6,432 nucleotides of DNA from JABIBU01 sp964464685 (GTDB taxonomy: Bacteria; Patescibacteriota; Patescibacteriia; Magasanikbacterales; UBA922): NCBI GenBank assembly GCA_964464685.1, contig CAYXGV010000053.1, positions 1-6,432 on the forward strand, given 5' to 3'. The notes under the pieces are model-generated. The model was not told the origin of the DNA and did no database searches. It saw nothing but the letters and a program-made list of their open reading frames with translations. This document shows positions 1 to 5,249 of this stretch, piece by piece; within the stretch, counting starts at the first letter, position 1, and each line of letters begins with the position of its first letter. A program made the position numbers and the translations under genes.

Positions 1-1386
1 TAATGCTGTTCTAATCACAGTTTCATAATAATTAATACAATTCGGTGTGGCCTCTGAACAATCCACACTTAAACAATACATTAATTCTCCACAACTATTG
101 TAACCACACTCTTGATCAGGAGTAAATTCTATTGTTCTATAGCCATTGGTAATTTTCCACTCACCACTAATCACAATTTTATCCTCAGTATCCATCTTAG
201 GTCTATTAACTATTATATTATCAAATGCAGAAGAAGTCGAAAATATTCCTTGCACAGTAATTGGATTCATTGGCTCACTAAAAGTAACTTGTAATAAGCG
301 ATTACGAGGTACATTATTCTCGTCTTTATTTGGATTGGTATTTTCTACAACGGGTGGTTCCCAATCAAAATTTACATCGGTCTGAAATTCCCACAAATAG
401 TTTGATAAAGAAAAACCTGGGAAGATACTAACCGATTCACCATTCAATAAATTCTTTTTCAAAATACCTGGTCGCAAATCAACAGTGTACCAAATATCTT
501 CCAAATCACTGCCAATTGGCTCCAAGGGTTTAAAAACAAAGGTATAAGCATTTCCTTCCCCGTCATAAGTTGTCATGGCAGCGGCTGACACCAAAGTTTT
601 ACTTTCGTCATCTGACTTATAAATTTCCACAGAATCAGTTATTAATTGATCACAATTTTCTTCATAAAAATTACCCGTATAATCAACATCCAAACAATCG
701 CCATACACTGGTACATTATTAGTTTCATCACAAACTACAATTAAATCATCTTGTCCATAGCAAGTATCATTGGTATTTTCTATTAAACTACTTGGATCTA
801 CAGCCTCAGCAAAAGTCACCATAATTGAAGTATTTCGTTTAACGCCAATTTGATCGCGGGCAGGATAATGATCTTTAACAATTAAACCCAGAGCACCACT
901 GCCGGCATAAGTATTGATAGTAGTTTTTTTAACATAATCCGGCGCAGTTCCATTATTGAGTTGGCCGGTTAACATATTCAAAACAAATTGAACAATTGCA
1001 AAAGAAGATAAAATGATTGCCAAACCAATAGTCGCATTTATCATCGTCCTCTTCCCCTGAGTAATTTTATCTTCATTACCACCAGCTGTCATGATAAGAT
1101 AACCAGCATACATCATTATCACAATTGAAATAATTCCCAAAAGACCCAAAACTGCTCTGATAATTCTCGCCACAATCAAACGGATATCCATATTTGACAA
1201 ACCGATTGATCCGCCGACCACTTCCAAACCAAAGGTATCTGGACTCGGTTCCAAATTTTCAGGTACAACTATCTGGGCCAAGACTGGAGCTAAATTTAAA
1301 AACAAAAAAACCGCCACAAAAAAGCCTACGGCCAAAATAGCAGTTTTTTTCCAACTTTTCTTATTTTTTATAGTCCAAGCTAGCAT
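1..1386 (-). CDS. Secreted/membrane protein with pilin-like transmembrane pair and Big_5-type Ig-like domains (3' end outside window)
   Basis: An uninterrupted frame runs 462 codons from ATG at 1386 to the window edge, so the C-terminus is missing. Residues 1-37 look like a Sec signal peptide: basic start, hydrophobic stretch 15-33, and a VLA-Q site near 37/38. Two hydrophobic segments follow (about 73-101 and 115-138) joined by the polar loop TAGGNEDKITQGKR. This layout is typical of the T4SS-pilin/TrbC-VirB2-like domain common in Patescibacteria. Two regions then resemble Big_5 (SbsA-type) Ig-like domains. Each opens with the pattern of a proline turn, a short polar stretch, then a strand ending in VTF-x-E: about 174-335 (VTFAEAVDPSS) and 345-462 (VTFSEPMNP). 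Nine cysteines in the extracellular part could form disulfides. Big_5 domains are usually found in surface or envelope proteins, so a surface or adhesion role is inferred. The start has only a weak GAG upstream. Family names come from pattern memory, not a search. Confidence 0.8.
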   Translation of the reverse strand, partial: MLAWTIKNKKSWKKTAILAVGFFVAVFLFLNLAPVLAQIVVPENLEPSPDTFGLEVVGGSIGLSNMDIRLIVARIIRAVLGLLGIISIVIMMYAGYLIMTAGGNEDKITQGKRTMINATIGLAIILSSFAIVQFVLNMLTGQLNNGTAPDYVKKTTINTYAGSGALGLIVKDHYPARDQIGVKRNTSIMVTFAEAVDPSSLIENTNDTCYGQDDLIVVCDETNNVPVYGDCLDVDYTGNFYEENCDQLITDSVEIYKSDDESKTLVSAAAMTTYDGEGNAYTFVFKPLEPIGSDLEDIWYTVDLRPGILKKNLLNGESVSIFPGFSLSNYLWEFQTDVNFDWEPPVVENTNPNKDENNVPRNRLLQVTFSEPMNPITVQGIFSTSSAFDNIIVNRPKMDTEDKIVISGEWKITNGYRTIEFTPDQECGYNSCGELMYCLSVDCSEATPNCINYYETVIRTAL

Positions 1387-1423
1387 GTTCTCGGATTATT
1401 AAAAGAATGAAAATTTTATAATC

Positions 1424-1436
1424 TGTCATTGCGAGT
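1424..1436. repeat. Fragment of a REP-like repeat truncated by the gap
   Basis: The bases TGTCATTGCGAG directly abut the run of N. This string is the familiar outer arm of dispersed palindromic repeats (TGTCATTGCGAG...GCAATC type) found in many bacterial genomes. Only one arm is visible, so its identity is inferred. A dispersed repeat here would explain why the assembly broke at this point. Confidence 0.5.
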
Positions 1437-1536
1437 NNNNNNNNNNNNNNNNNNNNNNNNNNNNNNNNNNNNNNNNNNNNNNNNNNNNNNNNNNNNNNNN
1501 NNNNNNNNNNNNNNNNNNNNNNNNNNNNNNNNNNNN
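1437..1536. other. Assembly gap, 100 N
   Basis: There are exactly 100 undetermined bases, the usual placeholder for a scaffold join of unknown length. The true distance between yqeY and the Ig-like gene is therefore unknown. The gap contains the end of yqeY, its stop codon, any terminator, and possibly a promoter or further genes. Confidence 0.97.
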
Positions 1537-1928
1537 CCTTGAGCTTTTTTCATCACTGCACCCATTACTTTGCCCACACCACTGACGTCACTAACCCCCA
1601 ATTCAGTAATGGTATCTTTAACTATTTTCATCAAATCATCTTCACCCATTTGTTCTGGTAAATATTCAGTTAAGATTTTTATCTCGGCTTCATTTTTTAA
1701 AACCAAATCATTTCGTCCACCAGCCATAAAATCTTTAATTGCATCCTTGGTTTGTTTTATTTGTCTGGCAACTATTTGTTGAATTTCTTTATCATCTAAT
1801 TCGGCTTTTTTATCAATTTCAGCATTTTTGATAGCCGACAATAACATTCGCAAAACCGAAAGACGGAGCTCTTCTCTTGATTTAAGAGCTTCCGTCTGTT
1901 GTTTCACGATATCAGCCCTAAGAGTCAT
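1537..1928 (-). CDS. yqeY: GatB/YqeY domain protein (3' end lost in assembly gap)
   Basis: 130 residues are readable from ATG at 1928. The family is about 147-150 residues, so some 17-20 residues and the stop fall in the N run. Characteristic features are the N-terminal ADIVKQQTEALKSREE...LRMLLSAIKNAEI block, the central LTEYLPEQM motif (about 87-95) and the C-terminal GVGKVMGAVMKKAQ (about 117-130), the conserved YqeY ending before the lost helix. The fold resembles the tail domain of GatB, the Asp/Glu-tRNA amidotransferase subunit, and an RNA or tRNA-related role is usually assumed; the function is unproven. The ATG lies 3 nt after the rpsU stop with no clear SD, so translational coupling to rpsU is likely. 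The rpsU-yqeY pair is a common bacterial arrangement. Reading through the N run gives a false tail, TRNDRL, which comes from the repeat beyond the gap. Confidence 0.93.
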
Positions 1929-1931
1929 AGA

Positions 1932-2177
1932 CTAATATTTCTTTTTAAACTTATCTTCTTCCGGCGGTAGTTTGCCGATTTTACGCAAGTAATTTATTTT
2001 GGAGATTTTTTGTGAACGAACCACAGCTTGTTTTTTTTGCAAATTTTTGCTTTTGGCTGGCTGAAAAAACTGAATTTTACGAGCCTGCAAAAGCTTGCCT
2101 GATTCCATCCAACGTCTTTTTACACGCCTGATAAAGGCCTCAAAAGATTCTCCTTTTTTCCTTTTTATTTCTGACAC
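1932..2177 (-). CDS. rpsU: 30S ribosomal protein bS21
   Basis: This 81-residue, strongly basic protein shows the S21 signature: GESFEAFIRRVKRRWMESG at about 9-27, then a basic helix. In S21 this region binds the 16S rRNA near the anti-SD and the bS18/bS11 platform, and the protein takes part in initiation. Classical S21 is about 58-71 residues. Here the C-terminal part (about 50-81, ending KLPPEEDKFKKKY) is longer, as I would expect in Patescibacteria. The start is GTG at 2177, chosen because AGGAGGTGA lies just upstream, with 9 nt between AGGAGG and the GTG. It is the only perfect SD in the window, and it is embedded in a hairpin. A strong promoter precedes the gene, and yqeY follows after 3 nt, so the two form an operon. 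Confidence 0.95.
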   Translation of the reverse strand: MSEIKRKKGESFEAFIRRVKRRWMESGKLLQARKIQFFQPAKSKNLQKKQAVVRSQKISKINYLRKIGKLPPEEDKFKKKY

Positions 2178-2180
2178 AAT

Positions 2181-2200
2181 TATTCACCTCCTCGTGAATA
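2181..2200 (-). promoter_or_regulatory. rpsU Shine-Dalgarno presented in a hairpin loop
   Basis: The rpsU leader reads TATTCAC-GAGGAG-GTGAATA, a perfect 7-bp stem with a 6-nt loop. The SD core GGAGG occupies the loop and the first base of the 3' arm. The hairpin ends 3 nt before the GTG start. It could hold the SD partly closed until a ribosome competes for it, making translation sensitive to how free the anti-SD is. The fold is seen in the sequence; the regulatory role is inferred. Confidence 0.6.
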
Positions 2201-2223
2201 GATTAGTTAATTATACCTTCTTT

Positions 2224-2252
2224 ATTATACACAATAAAAAATATAAAGTCAA
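2224..2252 (-). promoter_or_regulatory. Promoter of rpsU-yqeY
   Basis: On the minus strand, TTGACT (2252-2247) and TATAAT (2229-2224) are separated by exactly 17 nt, a near-consensus sigma-70 promoter. Transcription would start near 2217, leaving a leader of about 40 nt that contains the SD hairpin. Confidence 0.8.
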
Positions 2253-2261
2253 AAGTCTATA

Positions 2262-2440
2262 AAAGATACTAATATACAAATAATACGAATTATACTAATG
2301 CTATACAAATATTCATTGTTGTCGGATTGAAATTAAACAATACTTTTTTACATCACCAAAATTTTGTTTTGAAAAATAATTAACAAAGTAAACATTAGTA
2401 TAGCATTAGTATAATTAGTAAATTCGTATATTAGTATGTT
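2262..2440. repeat. Large imperfect inverted repeat between hisS and rpsU
   Basis: The left arm (about 2262-2306) and right arm (2398-2440) are near-complementary around a centre of about 91 nt. The innermost 14 bases are perfect (ACTAATGCTATAC and its complement, with one more base), and the match continues outward through TATAATTCGTAT with a few inserted bases in the right arm. The unit ATTAGTA occurs four times in the right arm (2394, 2405, 2414, 2430) and twice inverted in the left. There is no ORF inside. It resembles a MITE-like or dispersed intergenic element; no clear target duplication is visible. It lies downstream of the hisS stop and upstream of the rpsU promoter. It is not GC-rich and lacks the form of an intrinsic terminator. 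Confidence 0.7.
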
Positions 2441-2463
2441 TATCTCATATTTCGTATCCTTTA

Positions 2464-3885
2464 TTACTTTTTTAGCTTTTTATCTAATTCTGTTTTGAGT
2501 TTTTTCTGGTCTACAATCTCTTGAATACCTGATTCCATATCTCTAATAATAATGGTTTTATCTTGAACTTCTTTTTGTCCCAAAATTAAACAATATGCGC
2601 TCTTTTGTTTATCAGCTATTTCTAACTGGGCCTTCAGAGCTGTTTTACCCAAATTATGACCAACTATGATTCCCTCTTGACGTAAATTTTCAATTATTTT
2701 TAATGACTTCATCCTGGCCTGCTCACCTAATTGAGCTAAAAATATTTTTGAATTAACGTCCTCAATTTCCATTTTACCTTCTTCAATTTGTTTGCGCCAA
2801 GCCAAAACCACTCGTTCCAAACCAATTCCAAAACCACAAGCTGGGGTAGCTTGTCCGCCCAATTCTTCTACCAATAAATCATATCTACCACCACCGCCCA
2901 AAGCGCTTTGCCCGCCCTCCGAAAAGGAGGGAGATCCTTCTTCACTTTCTTCAGTATAAATTTCAAAAACTGTTTCAGTGTAATAATCTAATCCTCTAAC
3001 TAAAGTGGATTTCAATACATAAGGTATTTCCATTTCATCCAAATATTCCAATACTTTCATAAAATAATTTTTTGAAGCTTCGCTCAACCAATCAATTATT
3101 TGTGGAGCTTCTTCAATTACAGTTTGGCATGATTCTTCTTTGCAATCTAAAACTCGCAAAGGATTTTTGCTAATCCGCTTGCGACAATTTTCACACAAAT
3201 AACTTCGTTTGGTACGCAAATAACCAACTAATTCTATTATATAATTTTGTCTATCTTCCAAAGTACCAATACTATTAATATGAATGTTTGTCTTTATACC
3301 TAAATCTAACAGGAAGTTGTAAGCCACGGAAATTGTTTCGGCATCCATAGCTGGATCATGAACACCAAAATTTTCACAACCAAATGAGTGAAACTGGCGA
3401 TAACGTCCGGCTTGTGGTCGATCGTGACGAAATAGCGGACCCCAACACCATACCTTTGTTGGTTGGGGTAGGCTTAACATACCATGACTAATATAAGAAC
3501 GAACTACACCAGCTGTAAACTCTGGACGCATACCAACTTTACTACCATCTCTATCTTCAAACACATACATTTCTTTGTCCACCACATCAGTACCACGACC
3601 AATTGATTTGACAAACAAACTAGCATCTTCCAAAATCGGAGTTTCAATATAACCATAACCATAAGCATCACAAACATCTTCTGCTGTATGATACATTTTT
3701 TTCCAAAAATACTGATCTTTTGGCAAAATATCTTTCATACCACGCAACAAAGAAATAGTTTTAACTTTAGAAACCTTAACATCAGCGGTGGCCACTTCTT
3801 TGTTTTCTGTTTTAGCTGAGGCCTTTCTTTTAACAGCTTTCTTTGGATCTTTTTTAACATTCACTTTAGTTTTTTTATTTGTCAT
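2464..3885 (-). CDS. hisS: Histidyl-tRNA synthetase
   Basis: This class II synthetase of 473 residues charges tRNA-His. Residues 1-43 form a lysine-rich, low-complexity extension; the canonical start of the enzyme is RGMKDILPKD at 48-57. Class II motif 2 is seen at GPLFRHDRPQAGRYRQFHSFGCE (149-171, written here as its key region: R153, R156, R161, F165). The histidine-binding RGLDYYTETVFEI lies at 297-309, GGGRYD at 331-336, and motif 3 GFGIGLERVV at 351-360. The anticodon-binding domain is about 378-473. An insertion holds four cysteines, C231, C234, C248 and C253, as in Bacillus-type enzymes. Residues 318-325 (SPSFSEGG) look like an extra insertion encoded by a GC-rich palindrome. The ATG at 3885 has no SD. 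The gene follows lepB by 146 nt, and no clear promoter is seen, so read-through from lepB is possible. Confidence 0.97.
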   Translation of the reverse strand: MTNKKTKVNVKKDPKKAVKRKASAKTENKEVATADVKVSKVKTISLLRGMKDILPKDQYFWKKMYHTAEDVCDAYGYGYIETPILEDASLFVKSIGRGTDVVDKEMYVFEDRDGSKVGMRPEFTAGVVRSYISHGMLSLPQPTKVWCWGPLFRHDRPQAGRYRQFHSFGCENFGVHDPAMDAETISVAYNFLLDLGIKTNIHINSIGTLEDRQNYIIELVGYLRTKRSYLCENCRKRISKNPLRVLDCKEESCQTVIEEAPQIIDWLSEASKNYFMKVLEYLDEMEIPYVLKSTLVRGLDYYTETVFEIYTEESEEGSPSFSEGGQSALGGGGRYDLLVEELGGQATPACGFGIGLERVVLAWRKQIEEGKMEIEDVNSKIFLAQLGEQARMKSLKIIENLRQEGIIVGHNLGKTALKAQLEIADKQKSAYCLILGQKEVQDKTIIIRDMESGIQEIVDQKKLKTELDKKLKK

Positions 3886-3902
3886 AATTTTATTTTTTCA
3901 AT

Positions 3903-3932
3903 GATACCCACAGGGCATCCCTCTTTGGGGAT
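3903..3932 (-). other. Two mutually exclusive small hairpins before hisS
   Basis: On the minus strand, GATGCCC-TGT-GGGTATC (3919-3903) can form 7 bp including one G·U. ATCCC and GGGAT arms (3932-3928 with 3921-3917) form a 5-bp alternative. They share bases 3917-3919, so only one can form fully at a time. They lie 17 nt upstream of the hisS start. No T-box or other known riboswitch consensus is recognisable, and the pairing may be accidental. Confidence 0.35.
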
Positions 3933-3966
3933 AAATGATAAAACGATTGTCATCCAATTATTTTAC

Positions 3967-4029
3967 GAACTTTATGGACTTTATGAACTTTATGGACTTT
4001 ATGGACTTTATGGACTTTATGGACTTTAT
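3967..4029. repeat. Seven-copy 9-bp tandem repeat
   Basis: Seven head-to-tail copies of GGACTTTAT (ATAAAGTCC on the coding strand) fill 63 bp. Copies 1 and 3 read GAACTTTAT; the other five are identical. The array starts 2 bp after the lepB stop codon and lies in the lepB-hisS spacer. It is a microsatellite/VNTR-like array, probably variable by slipped-strand replication. The unit length of nine keeps a reading frame, but there is no gene here; the plus-strand frame through it is a by-product. Confidence 0.95.
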
Positions 4030-4031
4030 AA

Positions 4032-4667
4032 CTATAAATCATATTCCGGTGCGGAAAACTTAGTAATTCTGGTAAAGGGCCAGCCCCGTAAAAAAGCTCG
4101 GCCGACTATTGTACCCTCATTAATTGGCCCAAAGCGACGAGAATCGTAGCTAGCATCACGATTATCACCCAAAACAAAATATTGATCTGGCCCAATAGTT
4201 TGAATAATTGATCCAGTCGTATCTTCAATTAAATATATTTCTTCTACCACCATACCCTGAGGATGTTCATCATTGTAAATCACGACCTTATTATCCTCTA
4301 CTTTTATTCTCTCACCAGGTAATCCTAAAATTCTTTTTAAATAATAATCTTTGTTATTATCTGGAGCTTCAAAAACTATTACTTCCCCTCTTTGTGGTTC
4401 ACGAAAACGATAACTTAATTCATCAATTATCAAATAATCTTTTTCATAATAATTTGGTTCCATTGACTGACCTTTAACATAAAATGGTTTGAACAAAAAA
4501 TATCTGACCACACCAATAGTAACACCAGCCAATATAACTATTTTTATCAATTCCAAAAAAAATGTGCCAGCTACTGCCAAAAAGTTTTTTTCTTTTTTTC
4601 CGACTGTTTGGGGAATATCAATATCTTCAATTATTTCCTCTATTTTTTCTTCAGTTTTTTTAACCAT
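4032..4667 (-). CDS. lepB: Signal peptidase I
   Basis: This 211-residue membrane serine protease removes signal peptides from Sec- and Tat-exported proteins on the outer face of the membrane. An acidic cytosolic N-terminus (1-28) precedes one membrane segment (about 32-58). The S26 boxes are then present: GQSMEPN with catalytic Ser68, RGEVIVFE at 93-100, YYLKRILGLPGE with catalytic Lys111, and GDNRDASYDSRRFGPI at 167-182. It ends with a short GRAFLRGWPF block. It has one membrane anchor, as in Gram-positive SipS types, rather than the two of E. coli LepB. No SD lies before the ATG at 4667. A promoter is visible upstream. The Ig-like protein at the left end, with its VLA-Q site, is a plausible substrate by inference. 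Confidence 0.96.
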   Translation of the reverse strand: MVKKTEEKIEEIIEDIDIPQTVGKKEKNFLAVAGTFFLELIKIVILAGVTIGVVRYFLFKPFYVKGQSMEPNYYEKDYLIIDELSYRFREPQRGEVIVFEAPDNNKDYYLKRILGLPGERIKVEDNKVVIYNDEHPQGMVVEEIYLIEDTTGSIIQTIGPDQYFVLGDNRDASYDSRRFGPINEGTIVGRAFLRGWPFTRITKFSAPEYDL

Positions 4668-4700
4668 AGAACTTGTATTTTAAACCTTAGAATTTTTAGT

Positions 4701-4729
4701 ATTATACACCTTTTTTTTGAAAAAAGCAA
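4701..4729 (-). promoter_or_regulatory. Promoter of lepB
   Basis: TTGCTT (4729-4724) and TATAAT (4706-4701) are 17 nt apart on the minus strand. Initiation near 4694 would give a leader of about 27 nt. The -35 lies within a few bases of the tRNA-Ile terminator, so the two units are packed tightly. Confidence 0.7.
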
Positions 4730-4732
4730 ATG

Positions 4733-4756
4733 AAAAGCCGTCTTACCAGACAGCTT
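4733..4756 (-). terminator. Intrinsic terminator after tRNA-Ile
   Basis: AAGCTGTCT-GGTA-AGACGGCTT forms 9 bp including one T·G, followed by a short T run (TTTTC). It begins 1 nt after the encoded CCA of tRNA-Ile (4758). The T run is short, so efficiency is uncertain. Confidence 0.7.
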
Positions 4757-4757
4757 A

Positions 4758-4834
4758 TGGTGGGCGATCGAGGAATCGAACCTCGGACCTCTACATTATC
4801 AGTGTAGCGCTCTAACCATCTGAGCTAATCGCCC
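4758..4834 (-). tRNA. tRNA-Ile (anticodon GAT), CCA encoded
   Basis: This is a 77-nt cloverleaf including a genomically encoded CCA. The acceptor stem is GGGCGAT with ATCGCCC, discriminator A. The D arm contains AGCTCAGATGGTTAGAGC, the anticodon stem is CTACA/TGTAG with loop CTGATAA, and the T arm is CCGAGGTTCGAATCCTCGG. Anticodon GAT reads ATC and ATT. It is the second tRNA of a pair, 55 nt after tRNA-Val. Confidence 0.97.
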
Positions 4835-4851
4835 TTTAAAAAATCAAAATA

Positions 4852-4880
4852 ATTATATACTATACTCCAAAAAAAATCAA
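4852..4880 (-). promoter_or_regulatory. Promoter of tRNA-Ile
   Basis: TTGATT (4880-4875) and TATAAT (4857-4852) are 17 nt apart in the spacer between the two tRNAs. The start would fall about 10 nt before the mature 5' end. The same T-rich spacer may end the tRNA-Val transcript, but no hairpin is visible, so co-transcription is also possible. Confidence 0.6.
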
Positions 4881-4889
4881 GACCTCTAG

Positions 4890-4963
4890 TGGACCCAAGA
4901 AGATTCGAACTTCTGACCTCTACAATGTCAATGTAGCGCTCTAACCAACTGAGCTATGAGTCC
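4890..4963 (-). tRNA. tRNA-Val (anticodon GAC), no encoded CCA
   Basis: This is a 74-nt cloverleaf. The acceptor stem GGACTCA pairs with TGGGTCC (one T·G), discriminator A. The D arm contains TAGCTCAGTTGGTTAGAGC, the anticodon stem is CTACA/TGTAG with loop TTGACAT, and the T arm is CAGAAGTTCGAATCTTCTG. Anticodon GAC reads GTC and GTT. The bases after the discriminator are CTA, so CCA must be added by the CCA-adding enzyme. Confidence 0.97.
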
Positions 4964-4987
4964 ACGCTGTTGGGATTAATGTCTAAA

Positions 4988-5016
4988 ATAATACACCAAA
5001 ATTAAAATTTAGTCAA
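4988..5016 (-). promoter_or_regulatory. Promoter of tRNA-Val
   Basis: TTGACT (5016-5011) and TATTAT (4993-4988) are 17 nt apart. Initiation near 4981 gives a leader of roughly 18 nt before the mature tRNA. The -35 begins 1 nt after the T run that ends the upstream non-coding RNA. Confidence 0.75.
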
Positions 5017-5017
5017 G

Positions 5018-5044
5018 AAAAAACTCCGAATTATCGGGGTTTTT
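5018..5044 (-). terminator. Terminator hairpin of the structured RNA (possibly bidirectional)
   Basis: AAAAACCCCGA-TAAT-TCGGAGTTTTT forms an 11-bp stem ending in six T on the minus strand, with one C·A mismatch. On the plus strand the same pair is a U·G wobble and five T follow, so it could also stop plus-strand transcription. Its place just after the closing stem of the RNA supports the minus-strand use. Confidence 0.75.
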
Positions 5045-5189
5045 CAGATCCTTGGTGACTGGACAACAATATCTATATCCCTAAGTATAAGTGGGTGGCC
5101 GCAATCCTAATCCACGGATCAGGATAATATGAGCTTCCCAATACTAAAGATATGTCGGATATGATATATGCTGCCCAGTTTTCAGGATC
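5018..5189 (-). ncRNA. Structured non-coding RNA, candidate 6S RNA
   Basis: A rod-like RNA of about 172 nt (with terminator) is predicted by hand. The closing stem is GATCCT/AGGATC (5189-5184 with 5052-5047). Then come ACTGGGCAGCA/TGTTGTCCAGT (5179-5169 with 5068-5058, 11 bp, two G·U), ATATC/GATAT, and ATATCC/GGATAT (5162-5157 with 5080-5075). An asymmetric internal loop follows (11 nt at 5156-5146 against 3 nt at 5083-5081). Next is AGTAT-TGGG paired across 5145-5137 and 5095-5084. The apical hairpin is 9 bp (5125-5117 with 5112-5104) with loop CGTG. Three G·U pairs would be A·C on the other strand, which favours minus. Closing stem, central bubble and terminal hairpin match the 6S RNA plan, which mimics an open promoter and binds RNA polymerase. 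No ORF is present. SRP RNA (no GGAA loop), tmRNA and RNase P do not fit. The 6S identity is a hypothesis. Confidence 0.6.
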
Positions 5190-5195
5190 AATTAT

Positions 5196-5224
5196 AGTAT
5201 ATTATGAATGAGAAATGGTGTCAA
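5196..5224 (-). promoter_or_regulatory. Promoter of the structured RNA
   Basis: A perfect -35 TTGACA (5224-5219) and a -10 TATACT (5201-5196) are separated by 17 nt. The predicted start, 5190-5188, coincides with the first base of the closing stem, which supports both the promoter and the RNA boundary. Confidence 0.75.
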
Positions 5225-5249
5225 GAAAAAATATCAACAACTTTTTTAA

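Noticed and set aside
112..385. Two overlapping short plus-strand frames
   Set aside because: They lie opposite the long Ig-like protein frame, which has a signal peptide and domain-like patterns. Their composition is that of antisense noise.
1416..1436. TRNDRL ending of the yqeY frame beyond the gap
   Set aside because: These residues are read from the REP-like sequence and adjoining bases on the far side of an N run of unknown length. The real C-terminus is hidden in the gap.
2262..2440. Intrinsic terminator of hisS
   Set aside because: The loop is about 91 nt and the arms are almost wholly A/T with no adjoining T run in the right place, so it does not fit a rho-independent terminator.
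3967..4029. CRISPR array
   Set aside because: The units are 9 bp and contiguous, without spacers, so this is a simple tandem repeat.
3886..4031. T-box leader for hisS
   Set aside because: No T-box bulge sequence, specifier loop or antiterminator pattern can be seen, and the spacer is too short once the tandem array is removed.
3901..4149. Plus-strand frame with repeated Leu-Tyr-Gly units
   Set aside because: It arises from the 9-bp tandem array, which keeps any frame open, and its end overlaps lepB on the other strand. There is no SD and no recognisable domain.
4208..4683. Plus-strand frames opposite lepB
   Set aside because: The minus strand encodes a complete signal peptidase with both catalytic residues; the opposite frames have no family features.
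5018..5189. SRP RNA, tmRNA or RNase P RNA as identity of the structured RNA
   Set aside because: The apical loop is CGTG rather than the SRP GGAA type. There is no tRNA-like end or tag frame for tmRNA, and the length and conserved cores of RNase P are absent.
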